Below are positions 16,344-24,764 of a stretch of DNA of 41,465 nt, piece by piece. A program made the position numbers and the translations under genes. Source of the DNA: Deltaproteobacteria bacterium (GTDB lineage Bacteria > Desulfobacterota > Desulfobacteria > Desulfobacterales > Desulfatibacillaceae); NCBI GenBank assembly GCA_016235345.1, contig JACRLG010000026.1:7480-48944 (forward strand). The letters are read 5' to 3'. The notes beneath the pieces are model-generated. The model made no database searches. It was given only the letters and a program-made list of their open reading frames with translations, and was not told the DNA's origin. Each line of letters starts with the position of its first letter. Position 1 is the stretch's first letter.

Positions 16344-19220
16344 ATGCAAAACGGAAAGCGACATATTGCGTTTTTACCGGGTCTCGCGCTTCTGCTGCTC
16401 CTGGCGGTCGGGATTGCACCCGTTTATGCCGCATCCACCCCTGCCGGCACCATCATCCGCAATCAGGGCGTGGTGAGTTTCAAAAGCCTTGCGGGCGAGG
16501 ATTTCGAGGCAAGCTCCAACGAAATCATAATGATCGTTCTGCCGGTTTTCGGCATAACCATAGTGCCGGACGGCACAGCTGCGGCACCCGGACAGATTCA
16601 GTACGGCGTGGCCGGTCTCGACGTGGTGTTCCCATACATCCTGACCTTTACCGGCAACACCCAGGATTCGGCCACAATCGCCCCCACCTTCGATTTTGCT
16701 TCAAGCACCTTTTATCCCCAGACCCCCTCCGGCCCCACGGGCTATTATGTCTACAACGACTTGAACTACAACGGCGTGGTGGACGGAACCGACGTCGTGG
16801 TCACAAGCTGGGTGGACGCCGACGCGGACAACCAGATCGACGCGGTGGAAATCCAGAGCTTCGGCCTGGGCAAAAGCTACAACCCCGATGAACCGGCAAA
16901 CCTTCTGGTCATAATAAAGGTTCCGGCGGGCACGCCTTCGGGCCGGATCGCCAATTTCGGCATAGACGGCGCAAGCACGGGAGATGTCACCAAAACAGAT
17001 ACCGGCAACGTGTCCCGCGCTTTAACGGTCAACGACGCGGTGATGGTGGTGCGTAAATCCGCCAATCCCGAACATGAAGTTACGGGCGGCAACACGGTGG
17101 CCTATTCCGTTACGGCGGCCAACTCAGGCACCAACACGGCGGTCCGCCGCAACTATACCGTGGACGTGGCCGGTGTTCCAACGCCGTTTTCCGGCGTTCT
17201 GCTCTACGACGTCCTGCCCACGAACCAGGACACCGGGCTTCCGCTTGCAATAGCCCTTCCGGCCCCCACGGCAAACGACACATCCACCAACCTTGGAACC
17301 ATAATCTATTCCGACCGCTCTCCCATAGCGGGCGACCCCACCACCTGGAACTGGTACACCATCCCGCCCGCCGTAACCACGGTCATCGGCTACATCACCA
17401 GCAACGGCGGCGGAACCAATTACGATATCCCCGTGGGGGCCACGGTGTCCCTGGCCTTTTCGGTAACCGCGCCGCTCACCCGGCAGACCTTCCAGAATCA
17501 GGCGCATTTCAGTTACCTGGACAACACCGGCCCCACTGTCCAGACCTCAAGCTCAAACATTGTCTACACTTTGGTGACTCCGCCGGGCGGCTACGGCGTG
17601 GTGATACGGGACACCGATTATCTCGCGTCCCCCCCTCCAAAAACACCCCCGGACGACGGCGGCGGAGTCACCAATGATTTCCAGACCCAGGCCAACGGCC
17701 TGGCCGGAACCTTCGTGTACTTCACCAACAGGGTGGAGAACACCGGAGGAACGGACGATACCTTCAACATAACCATCGCCGGGGTTCCCGCCGGGTGGAC
17801 GGCGGTAATCCTGAAGGCGGACGGCGTATCTCCGTTGAACGACACCGGTTTTGACGGAATTTTCGACACCGGAAGCATGATTGCGGGCGACACCCGCGAT
17901 CTCGTGATCAGGGTGGCCATCCCTGCCAATCAGCCGACAGCGGCGGTTCCCGCAAACATCGTTGTGACTGCCACATCGGTTGCCGATCCCACCAAGACGG
18001 ATTCCACAGCGGACACCATTTCCGCCACCACGGCCTCCAGCATGAATCTGGCCAACACCGACGCGGCCAAGGCCGTGATCGAGGCCCTGGTATCCAAAAC
18101 AACCAACGCGGGCTCCTACGCGGATTTTCCCCTCATCGTGCAGAACACCGCCGCCGCTGGCGGAGCATACGACACTTACACGATGTCAACCCCGGTTCTG
18201 CCAGCAGGGTGGGGCGTGGTTTTTTACCTGGATGCAAATGAAAACGCGGTTCTTGATGACTCCGAACTTATTCCGACGCTACAGACCAACCCGGTTGCGG
18301 CAGCGGGCTACGCCATGCTGATAGCCCGCGTGCTCGTTCCCACCGATGCGTTCTACGATTCAAACACCGGCACTCCGCTGTTTCAGGACCCTTACGGAAT
18401 CACCTTTGCCGCCACATCCGCCAACAACGGCGCGAGCGACTCCATTGCCGACGAGGTCTTCGTCAACCCCGGCGACTCATTCGAGATTCATCCGAACTTA
18501 AGGGGCACAATCGAGCCGGGAGGGGTCGTAACCTACACCCATGAGGTTGTGAACCGGGGCTCCCGGCCAAACAGGTTCTATATCACCCTTGCGTCCGGTA
18601 CATCCACCTGGAATTACCTGATTTACGATCAGAACATGACCGCCTTTTTGCCCGTGGAAAACGTCATGGGGGTGGACCTTCCGTACGTTGACCTCACAGA
18701 GGCGGGCGGGGCCCTTGACAAGGTGTCCTTCACGATCAAGATTTTCGCGCCAGCAAACACCCCTGTCGGCACTATGGACGTTTCCCGCATCACGGCAACC
18801 GCCCGCGATTTCGGAATAGCCCTTGCCCCCGCGGTTATCGACACCACCCAGGTCGTGGCCGGAGACCTGATTCTCACCAAAAGTTCCGTCCCGGCCCCTT
18901 CGGTCCACGTCCAGCCCGGGGACAACATCGCCTACACCACAACATATTTCAACAAGGGGGCCATTCCCCTCTACACCTTTGTTCTCTACGATCAAATCTC
19001 GCCATTCACTTCCTACGTTCTGCAAAGCGGCTCCACCGTCCTGCCCGCAGGCCTTACCGGGGCCGCGTTCCAGGTGTCCCGTGACGGCGGCATATCCTGG
19101 ACCAACGACAACGTCGGCGCGGGCCCGGACGCCACAGTCACCAACGTGCGGGTGGTTTTCACGGGAGCCCTCGAATCCGGCCTCACAGGAAGCGCCACGT
19201 TTTCCGTAAGAGTGAAATAG
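16344..19220 (+). CDS. Exported DUF11-type surface protein with EF-hand-like loops
   Basis: The protein has 958 residues. It starts with a basic stretch, a hydrophobic core and VYA|AS, a standard signal peptide. The ATG is 4 bases after the preceding stop, so translation is probably coupled. Beta-sandwich repeats follow (NTGGTDDTFNITIAG, NRGSRPNRFYITLASG), and the C-terminal 130 residues are a DUF11-like domain (VQPGDNIAYTTTYFNKG). Three calcium-loop-like motifs are visible: DLNYNGVVDGTD and DADADNQIDAVE at about residues 138-170, and DANENAVLDDSE near 629. The first two are paired as in EF-hand or dockerin modules. It shares its C-terminal end with the giant protein before it, and an intrinsic terminator follows 37 bases after the stop. 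A surface or S-layer-like role is likely; the ligand is unknown. Confidence 0.85.
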   Translation: MQNGKRHIAFLPGLALLLLLAVGIAPVYAASTPAGTIIRNQGVVSFKSLAGEDFEASSNEIIMIVLPVFGITIVPDGTAAAPGQIQYGVAGLDVVFPYILTFTGNTQDSATIAPTFDFASSTFYPQTPSGPTGYYVYNDLNYNGVVDGTDVVVTSWVDADADNQIDAVEIQSFGLGKSYNPDEPANLLVIIKVPAGTPSGRIANFGIDGASTGDVTKTDTGNVSRALTVNDAVMVVRKSANPEHEVTGGNTVAYSVTAANSGTNTAVRRNYTVDVAGVPTPFSGVLLYDVLPTNQDTGLPLAIALPAPTANDTSTNLGTIIYSDRSPIAGDPTTWNWYTIPPAVTTVIGYITSNGGGTNYDIPVGATVSLAFSVTAPLTRQTFQNQAHFSYLDNTGPTVQTSSSNIVYTLVTPPGGYGVVIRDTDYLASPPPKTPPDDGGGVTNDFQTQANGLAGTFVYFTNRVENTGGTDDTFNITIAGVPAGWTAVILKADGVSPLNDTGFDGIFDTGSMIAGDTRDLVIRVAIPANQPTAAVPANIVVTATSVADPTKTDSTADTISATTASSMNLANTDAAKAVIEALVSKTTNAGSYADFPLIVQNTAAAGGAYDTYTMSTPVLPAGWGVVFYLDANENAVLDDSELIPTLQTNPVAAAGYAMLIARVLVPTDAFYDSNTGTPLFQDPYGITFAATSANNGASDSIADEVFVNPGDSFEIHPNLRGTIEPGGVVTYTHEVVNRGSRPNRFYITLASGTSTWNYLIYDQNMTAFLPVENVMGVDLPYVDLTEAGGALDKVSFTIKIFAPANTPVGTMDVSRITATARDFGIALAPAVIDTTQVVAGDLILTKSSVPAPSVHVQPGDNIAYTTTYFNKGAIPLYTFVLYDQISPFTSYVLQSGSTVLPAGLTGAAFQVSRDGGISWTNDNVGAGPDATVTNVRVVFTGALESGLTGSATFSVRVK

Positions 19221-19256
19221 CCGACAATTTTACATAAATGAAAACCGCTGCAAACT

Positions 19257-19292
19257 GGGGTGTGGGAAAATAGGTTCCCATGCCCCTTTTTT
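19257..19292 (+). terminator. Rho-independent terminator of surface-protein operon
   Basis: A 12-bp stem (19257-19268 with 19275-19286, two G-U pairs) has a 6-base loop and is followed by TTTTTT. It lies 37 bases after the stop of the last DUF11 gene. Confidence 0.9.
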
Positions 19293-19623
19293 GTCCGTAT
19301 CGGCAACAGAATTTCCGTAGTGAACTCAGGTGAAGCCTTCGGCAGCAGGTACGACGCCATCATCCCCCAACCCGCGCTCAATATTTACGGCTACAACCAC
19401 AGGAAGGCTTTTTGCCTTAAAAGGCCTTTTCGGGTTTGCCTCTGACTGTCATGCGGAAATTTTCAATTCCTGCCCATCGTTTCATTTGTTTACGATGCGT
19501 AAAAAATTCCGACACGTATCCGATTCCTCCAGGCAGGCAGATGATTTTGATAAAATGAAACCCTTACGGGGGGGATTGCCACTGGCCGTCCCAAGTGAGC
19601 CGTAAGCCCGGCATGGTGATTTC

Positions 19624-19639
19624 TGGCACATAAAATGCT
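19624..19639 (+). promoter_or_regulatory. Putative sigma-54 (-24/-12) promoter of hydrogenase operon
   Basis: TGGCACATAAAATGCT matches the consensus TGGCAC-N5-TTGCW at all but one specified position, with the essential GG and GC correctly spaced. Transcription would start near 19650, leaving a leader of about 190 bases before the flavoprotein gene. Sigma-54 control of hydrogenase genes is known in other proteobacteria. No activator site was identified. Confidence 0.55.
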
Positions 19640-19702
19640 GTAGCTTTATGAGGAATAATAAAAGAGTAATTGCCTGCCTCAGCCCCGGGGCCAGTTGAAA
19701 AG

Positions 19703-19749
19703 CCGTGATGGAGGCTGATGTCCATCACGGATGAGCGAACGGGCGCTCA
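19703..19749 (+). promoter_or_regulatory. Two adjacent hairpins in hydrogenase leader
   Basis: Hairpin 1 is a perfect 10-bp stem (CCGTGATGGA at 19703-19712 with TCCATCACGG at 19721-19730) with an 8-base loop. Hairpin 2 follows one base later (TGAGCG 19732-19737 with CGCTCA 19744-19749). Both lie between the putative promoter and the first gene, so they would be part of the mRNA leader. They could equally be a dyad operator; no known riboswitch class was recognised. Confidence 0.5.
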
Positions 19750-19837
19750 GGCATGTCGGGCGGCATATTCGCGCAAAACGGCTTGATCGTTTTTTTGGGC
19801 GGTATTTTCGTAAAAACTGGACAAGGAGGCGTCCCAA

Positions 19838-21637
19838 ATGTGGAAAACGGTGACCAACGGCACGGCTGGCGTGGAGCCTGCGGTAAGGCAATTCCTTCCG
19901 CCCTGCCAGGTGCGCTGTCCCATCAACGAGGACATCCAGCGCACCAACATGCTTATCGCCATGCTTCCCGAAAATCCGGACCGGGCCTTTGAAGGCATAA
20001 TCCAGATAGGGGATTACCTCTACGAGAAAAACCCCCTTTTCACGGTGTGCGGCTACGTGTGCGGCCTTTGCGAGCTGGAATGCAACTACCACGCTAAAGG
20101 CGGGGCGATAAAAAGAAGGCTTTTGAAGCGTTTCATCTCGGACACCTATACCGACTACTTGAACCAGAAATCCGAGTTCAACCTTTCAAAGCAGAATGAA
20201 AACGTGGCGGTGGTGGGCGGCGGCCCGGCGGGCCTCATGTGCGCCTACGACCTTTCCAAGAGGGGTTTCCGGGTCACCATCTTTGAAGCCTCCGAGCGCC
20301 TGGGCGGGGCCCTGTGGCTCATTCCGCGCTACCGGCTTCCCGAAACCGTGCTCACGAGCTGCGTGGAAAACATGGTGCAGCTTGCGGGCATAGACGTAAA
20401 GTACAAGGCCCGCGTGGGCGAAGGCCGCCTCACGCTCGAAAAGCTCAAGAACCAGGGGTTCCGGGCCGTGTTCGTGGCCGAGGGCACGCCTCTGCCCCGC
20501 ACGCTTGCCTTTCAGGGCCGGGAGGTCGAGGGTCAGGACTTTTCCGGCGTCATGTACGGCCACACCCTGCTTTATGAAGTCAGCCACGGCAACATCCAGG
20601 CCGAGTACTTCAAGGACAAGGAAGTGGTGGTGATAGGCGGCGGCAACGTGGCCTTCGACGTGGCCCGCACCACCCGCCGCATGGGAGGCCGCACCACCCT
20701 GGTCTGCCTGGAGTGCGAGGACAAGTCGAGCCGCGACGGAATCCCGGCAGACAAAGAGGAGATACGGGGAGCCTGGGAGGAGGGGGTCCGCACCCTCTAC
20801 TCGCGGGGCGTAAGCCGAATCCTCGGCAAGGGCGAGAAGGTGACCGGCCTCGAATGCCCGGCCTGCACCAATGTATTCGACGACAAGGGCTTCAATCCCA
20901 ATTTCGACATGGAAGACCTTCTCACCATAAACGCCGATGTCCTCATCATCACGGTGGGGCAGGGGCCCGATCTTGCAGGCGTGCGCAAGGACGGACTTCT
21001 GGATGAAAGGGGCAGGATGCCCGTGGACCCCCTCACCCTTCAAAGCACACGCATCCCCTACGTGTTCGTGGGCGGGGACCTGAAGCGTCCGGGTTTCATG
21101 GTGGACGCCATGCGTGACGGCCTGGTGGCCGCCGAATCCATAGAACGCTACATAAAGGGACTGGACTTGGGCCAGGGCAGGAAGCGCTTTTTCGCCACAC
21201 AGGACATCCCTCTTAGAAGGTTCTACTCTGACGAACCCGAAGTTCTGTGGATTCCGCCCGAAAAGCGTATGCACTTCCAGGTCTTCGAGCGCGGCTTCAC
21301 CCTGAAGGAGGCTATAGAGGAGGCCAAGCGGTGTACAGCCTGCGGCCCGTGCATCTCCTGCAAGGCCTGCGTTTCGGTGGGGATTCAGAAATCGCTTCCC
21401 ACCGTGGAGGTGATGGAGGACAGATGCTGCGGCTGCGGCATCTGCGTGACCGCCTGTTACTACGACGCGTCCCATCTGAAGCCAGCCGGAGGGGACAAAA
21501 AGGTGGCTTTCACCGACTCCTTCAAGTGCAAGTCCTGCGGCATGTGCGTTGTGGCCTGCCCGTCCGGAGCCCGCGTGCTTACGGGCGACGAAACGGAATC
21601 GAAGATTACGGCGGCCCTTGACCAACTTGCCGTATGA
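19838..21637 (+). CDS. GltD-like FAD/NAD(P) oxidoreductase fused to ferredoxin modules
   Basis: Start ATG with a strong AAGGAGG site 8-9 bases upstream. The 599-residue protein has four parts. An N-terminal GltD-type Fe-S domain has CQVRCP near residue 23 and CGYVCGLCELEC near 67-78. A Rossmann FAD site (VVGGGPAGL) lies near 124-132, and an NAD(P) site (VVIGGGNVAFD) near 263-273 followed by GGD...RDGLVAAES. The C-terminal cysteine-rich region has CTACGPCISCKAC, then two 4Fe-4S motifs, CCGCGICVTACYY (about 529) and CKSCGMCVVACP (about 564). The family moves electrons between NAD(P)H and iron-sulfur centres. Directly upstream of mvhD-mvhG-mvhA, it probably receives electrons from the hydrogenase in the place HdrA takes in methanogens. 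Reduction of NAD(P) or electron bifurcation is inference. Confidence 0.88.
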   Translation: MWKTVTNGTAGVEPAVRQFLPPCQVRCPINEDIQRTNMLIAMLPENPDRAFEGIIQIGDYLYEKNPLFTVCGYVCGLCELECNYHAKGGAIKRRLLKRFISDTYTDYLNQKSEFNLSKQNENVAVVGGGPAGLMCAYDLSKRGFRVTIFEASERLGGALWLIPRYRLPETVLTSCVENMVQLAGIDVKYKARVGEGRLTLEKLKNQGFRAVFVAEGTPLPRTLAFQGREVEGQDFSGVMYGHTLLYEVSHGNIQAEYFKDKEVVVIGGGNVAFDVARTTRRMGGRTTLVCLECEDKSSRDGIPADKEEIRGAWEEGVRTLYSRGVSRILGKGEKVTGLECPACTNVFDDKGFNPNFDMEDLLTINADVLIITVGQGPDLAGVRKDGLLDERGRMPVDPLTLQSTRIPYVFVGGDLKRPGFMVDAMRDGLVAAESIERYIKGLDLGQGRKRFFATQDIPLRRFYSDEPEVLWIPPEKRMHFQVFERGFTLKEAIEEAKRCTACGPCISCKACVSVGIQKSLPTVEVMEDRCCGCGICVTACYYDASHLKPAGGDKKVAFTDSFKCKSCGMCVVACPSGARVLTGDETESKITAALDQLAV

Positions 21638-21682
21638 GGCGGTCGAAAAACGCGAAAAGGCAATTTTTTCCGGAGGTTCAAC

Positions 21683-22078
21683 TTGGATACCTATAAGCCC
21701 AGGATCGTGTGTTTTGCGTGCAAGTTCGGCTGGGGCTACCTGTTTCCCGAACGCTTCGACGAGGCCAAAACCCCGGAATGGATACCCGTTGCATGCAGCG
21801 GAAAGATCGAGGTGAGGCACATCCTTTCCGCCATCAAAAAGGGGGCGGACGGGATTTTGATCCTCGTGTGCCGGGAGGGCAACTGCCATTTCCAGGACGG
21901 CAACTTCAAGACCGAGGCCAAGGCGGTTATAACCCAGAGCGTCCTTACGGCGCACGGGATAGACGCCAGCCGCGTGCGCATAGTCTCCGACATCGACCCG
22001 GACGGGGCAACCATCCAAAAGCTCGTAACGGATTTAAGGCAGGACATTCAGAAGCTGGGACCCGTAACGGTCCTGTGA
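21683..22078 (+). CDS. mvhD: Hydrogenase iron-sulfur subunit MvhD
   Basis: Starts at TTG (21683) with GGAGG six bases upstream; no ATG fits. The 131-residue size is normal for MvhD. It has CFAC near the N terminus, ACSGKIEVRHILSAIKKGADG and LVCREGNCHFQDGN, all typical of the family, whose cysteines bind a 2Fe-2S cluster. In methanogens MvhD passes electrons from the MvhAG hydrogenase to HdrA; here it sits between the GltD-like flavoprotein and MvhG, so it is probably the same bridge to a different partner. The 46 bases upstream begin with a sequence resembling the left arm of the nested repeat family (GTCGAAAAACGCGAA). Confidence 0.9.
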   Translation: MDTYKPRIVCFACKFGWGYLFPERFDEAKTPEWIPVACSGKIEVRHILSAIKKGADGILILVCREGNCHFQDGNFKTEAKAVITQSVLTAHGIDASRVRIVSDIDPDGATIQKLVTDLRQDIQKLGPVTVL

Positions 22079-22082
22079 CCGC

Positions 22083-22127
22083 CTGCCGAAAAACGCCGTG
22101 GTCCGTGTTTCGCAACGTTTTTTGGAC
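22083..22127 (+). repeat. Degenerate copy of nested inverted-repeat element after mvhD
   Basis: A few bases after the mvhD stop, GCCTGCCGAAAAACG resembles the left arm of the four full elements (GCC-G-C-AAAAACG). CGTTTTTTGG near 22117-22127 can pair with its inner part (10 bp, one G-U). The inner stem and the conserved unpaired blocks are missing, so this is a truncated or decayed copy. A small unrelated hairpin, CCCCG-TAATAT-CGGGG (22154-22169), follows. Confidence 0.4.
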
Positions 22128-22219
22128 TTCGCAAAATGGGACTAAACCCTGCTCCCCGTAATATCGGGGATGGGTAACCGGTCTTTTTCAACAGGCCAAC
22201 ATAATCGGGAGGAACGAAA

Positions 22220-23188
22220 TTGCCGGACAAGCCCAAAATAGCCATTTGCTGGTTGGGGGCCTGCGGAGGCTGCGACGAGGCCGTGGTGGACTTGAACGCA
22301 GCCCTCCTGGACGTCGCCGATGCCGTTTCCATAGTGCTCTGGCCGGTGGCTCTCGATTACAAGTACGACTCGGTGGCGGCGCTTCCCGACAAGTCCCTGG
22401 CGCTTGCCATCATAAGCGGCCATGTGCGCTTTTCCGAGCACAGGGAAATCGCGCACATGCTGCGGAAAAAGGCGAAACTCGTGCTTGCCTACGGGGCCTG
22501 CGCCTGCTTCGGGGGAACTCCGGGGCTAGCCAACATGGTGAGCAAAAAGGCCATCTACGACTGGGTTTTTCACAAGGCCCCCACGGTGGTCAATCCCAAG
22601 GGCAACATCCCCCAGGAAAAGACCGAGATCGACGGCGAAACCATAACGCTTCCTGAAATGTACGAGCACGTCTACGCGCTTAACCAGGTGATCGACGTCG
22701 ACTACTACCTGCCGGGATGCCCGCCCCCGGACAACCTGACGTTAAACGCCGTGAACGCGGTGCTTACCGGGGACCTGCCGCCCAAGGGCTCGACGCTCGC
22801 CCCGCGCCGGGCCTTGTGCGACACCTGCCCGCGCGCCAAGAAAAAGCCGGAAAGACTGGAAATAGGCGAGTTCAAGAGGGTCCACGAAAAGGAAACCGAT
22901 TCGGACTACTGCTTCCTGGAAGAGGGAATCCTCTGCCTGGGCGCGGCCACCCGTGGAGGCTGCGGCGAAAGCTGCATCCGCATAAACATGCCCTGCCGGG
23001 GCTGTTTCGGCCCGGTGCCGGGCGTGGACGACGGCGGCACACGCTTTCTTTCGGCCCTGGCCTCCATGCTGAACAGTGCGGATGGGCCGTCCCTGCAAAA
23101 ACTGGCCGCAAGCGTACCGGACCCGGCTGGAACCATTTACCGTTTTACGCAGCCATCCTCCATTTTGGGGAGAAAGAAGCTGGACTGA
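22220..23188 (+). CDS. mvhG: NiFe hydrogenase small subunit MvhG (group 3c)
   Basis: Starts at TTG (22220) with GGGAGG seven bases upstream. The 322-residue protein opens IAICWLGACGGCDEAVVDL, the proximal-cluster motif of hydrogenase small subunits, with further ligands in GACACFGG and LPGCPPPDN. The C-terminal part is cysteine-rich (CDTCPRAKKK, GGCGESCIR, MPCRGCFGP) and would carry the medial and distal 4Fe-4S clusters. There is no Tat signal, so it is a cytoplasmic enzyme like methanogen Mvh rather than a membrane uptake hydrogenase. It pairs with the large subunit encoded next and hands electrons to MvhD. Confidence 0.93.
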   Translation: MPDKPKIAICWLGACGGCDEAVVDLNAALLDVADAVSIVLWPVALDYKYDSVAALPDKSLALAIISGHVRFSEHREIAHMLRKKAKLVLAYGACACFGGTPGLANMVSKKAIYDWVFHKAPTVVNPKGNIPQEKTEIDGETITLPEMYEHVYALNQVIDVDYYLPGCPPPDNLTLNAVNAVLTGDLPPKGSTLAPRRALCDTCPRAKKKPERLEIGEFKRVHEKETDSDYCFLEEGILCLGAATRGGCGESCIRINMPCRGCFGPVPGVDDGGTRFLSALASMLNSADGPSLQKLAASVPDPAGTIYRFTQPSSILGRKKLD

Positions 23189-23287
23189 GGGCCTGGATCG
23201 AAATCGAATAAAACCTTAAGGCTTTTTGGCTTCTGCAACAGGCCCCGGCATCCAAGGGTGCGGGCTTAAATCTCACGGCGGGGGAAC

Positions 23288-24745
23288 ATGACGAAAAAGA
23301 TCACCATAAACCCGATGACGAGGCTTGAAGGCCACGGAAAAATAGAAATCATCCTGGACGACAAGGGTGATGTTAAAGACGCCTTCTGGCAGGTGGAGGA
23401 GTTGCGCGGCTTCGAGGTCTTCTGCCTTGGCCGCCCGTCCGAGGAAATGCCCAGGATCGTTCCCAACATCTGCGGCGTGTGCCCCTCGGCCCATCACATG
23501 GCCTCCACCAAGGCCCTGGACCGGGTGTGGGGAGTTGAGCCGACGCCCACGGCCAAGCTCTTGCGGCAGCTTGAGTACAACGCCTTTTACATCGAGGATC
23601 ACTACATCCATTTCTTCTTCCTGGCGGCCCCGGATTTCATCCTGGGGCCGGACGCGCCCGTGGCCGAGCGCAACATTCTTGGCCTTCTCGGAAAGGTGGG
23701 GCGGGAAATCGGCGAAAAGGTCATCGATATAAGGAAGAGAAACCGCGACATCATAAGGCTTCTTTTCAGCAAGGCTCCGCATCCCGAAGGCGGGCTTCCC
23801 GGCGGAATGCCAAGGGGAATCACCGAGCAGGAGAGGGCGGTCATCCAGGAGACGGCCTCCATGTCGCAGGATTTCGCCCAGTTCGCCATCAAGCTCTTCA
23901 AAGACCTTGTTCTTGGCGACAAGTCATGCCTGGCCCTCATCAAAAATCCGGCCTATTCTCTCGAAACCTGTTACATGGCCCTGGTGGGCGAAAACAACAA
24001 GGCGTCCTTCTACGAGGGCAAGGTGAGGGTGATCGACACCAGGGGGGAGCAGATCGCCTTTTTCGACCCGGACGATTACGTGAGCCACGTGGGGGAATGG
24101 GTGGAGCCCTGGAATTACATAAAGCTCACCCATTTGAGGAATCTTGGCTGGAAGGGCCTGGTGGAGGGGGAGGGCACGTCCCTCTACCGCGTGGGGCCGC
24201 TGGCGAGGCTCAACGTGGCGGACGGCATGGCCACCCCCCTGGCCCAGAAGGAATACGAGATATTTTTCGACACCCTGGGCGGAAAGCCCGTGCACAATAC
24301 GCTGGCCATGCACTGGGCCCGGCTCATCTGCGCCCTCCAGGCGGCGGAGCACAACAAGATCATTGCGGATATGCCGGAACTCACGAGCCGCGACATCCGC
24401 AACATGAACTTAAACCTGAAAAGGAAGGGAGTGGGCTGCGTGGAGGCTCCGCGCGGCACGCTTTTCCACCACTACGAAACCGACGACAAGGGATTCCTCA
24501 CGCTCATCAACCTTGTTGTGGCCACCCAGCACAACGCGGCCCCCATCTGCCTTTCTGTGAAAAAGGCGGCCCAGGAATTCATAAAAGGCGGCGAGGTAAG
24601 GGAAGGGCTTCTGAACCGCGTGGAAATGGCCTTCAGGGCCTACGACCCCTGCCTTGCCTGCGCCACCCATTCGGTTCCGGGGCGCATAGGATTAAGGCTC
24701 GTGATACGGGATGCAGACGGAAAAGTGCTGCGGGAAGTCTCCTAG
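23288..24745 (+). CDS. mvhA: NiFe hydrogenase large subunit MvhA (group 3c)
   Basis: ATG with GGGGG upstream; 485 residues. It has the N-terminal NPMTRLEGHGKIEI motif, the L1 motif ICGVCPSAHHM near residue 60 and the L2 motif DPCLACATHSVPG near the end, which together give the four cysteines that hold the Ni-Fe site. The first L2 residue is cysteine, so this is not a NiFeSe enzyme. About 25 residues after the L2 histidine form the tail normally removed by the maturation protease, whose gene follows directly. One oddity: L1 reads PNICGVC where most hydrogenases have RICGVC. It oxidises or forms H2 in the cytoplasm with MvhG and MvhD. Confidence 0.94.
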   Translation: MTKKITINPMTRLEGHGKIEIILDDKGDVKDAFWQVEELRGFEVFCLGRPSEEMPRIVPNICGVCPSAHHMASTKALDRVWGVEPTPTAKLLRQLEYNAFYIEDHYIHFFFLAAPDFILGPDAPVAERNILGLLGKVGREIGEKVIDIRKRNRDIIRLLFSKAPHPEGGLPGGMPRGITEQERAVIQETASMSQDFAQFAIKLFKDLVLGDKSCLALIKNPAYSLETCYMALVGENNKASFYEGKVRVIDTRGEQIAFFDPDDYVSHVGEWVEPWNYIKLTHLRNLGWKGLVEGEGTSLYRVGPLARLNVADGMATPLAQKEYEIFFDTLGGKPVHNTLAMHWARLICALQAAEHNKIIADMPELTSRDIRNMNLNLKRKGVGCVEAPRGTLFHHYETDDKGFLTLINLVVATQHNAAPICLSVKKAAQEFIKGGEVREGLLNRVEMAFRAYDPCLACATHSVPGRIGLRLVIRDADGKVLREVS

Positions 24746-24764
24746 CCTGTTGCACGGGAAATCG

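Larger units (their letters stand above)
19221..19837. other. Intergenic region between surface operon and hydrogenase operon
   Basis: 617 bases without a supported gene. It holds the terminator at 19257-19292, an AAAAGGCCTTTT palindrome near 19419, the sigma-54-type promoter at 19624-19639, and a leader with two hairpins. Small open frames here have no ribosome-binding site or recognisable product. Confidence 0.7.

Noticed and set aside
20186-22018. 610-codon open frame on the - strand opposite the flavoprotein and mvhD genes
   Set aside because: It covers two clearly recognised genes and the gap between them, has no recognisable product or ribosome-binding site, and long antisense frames are common in GC-rich coding DNA.
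24640-24680. Selenocysteine in the hydrogenase large subunit
   Set aside because: The L2 motif reads DPCLAC with a normal cysteine codon, so it is a NiFe and not a NiFeSe enzyme.
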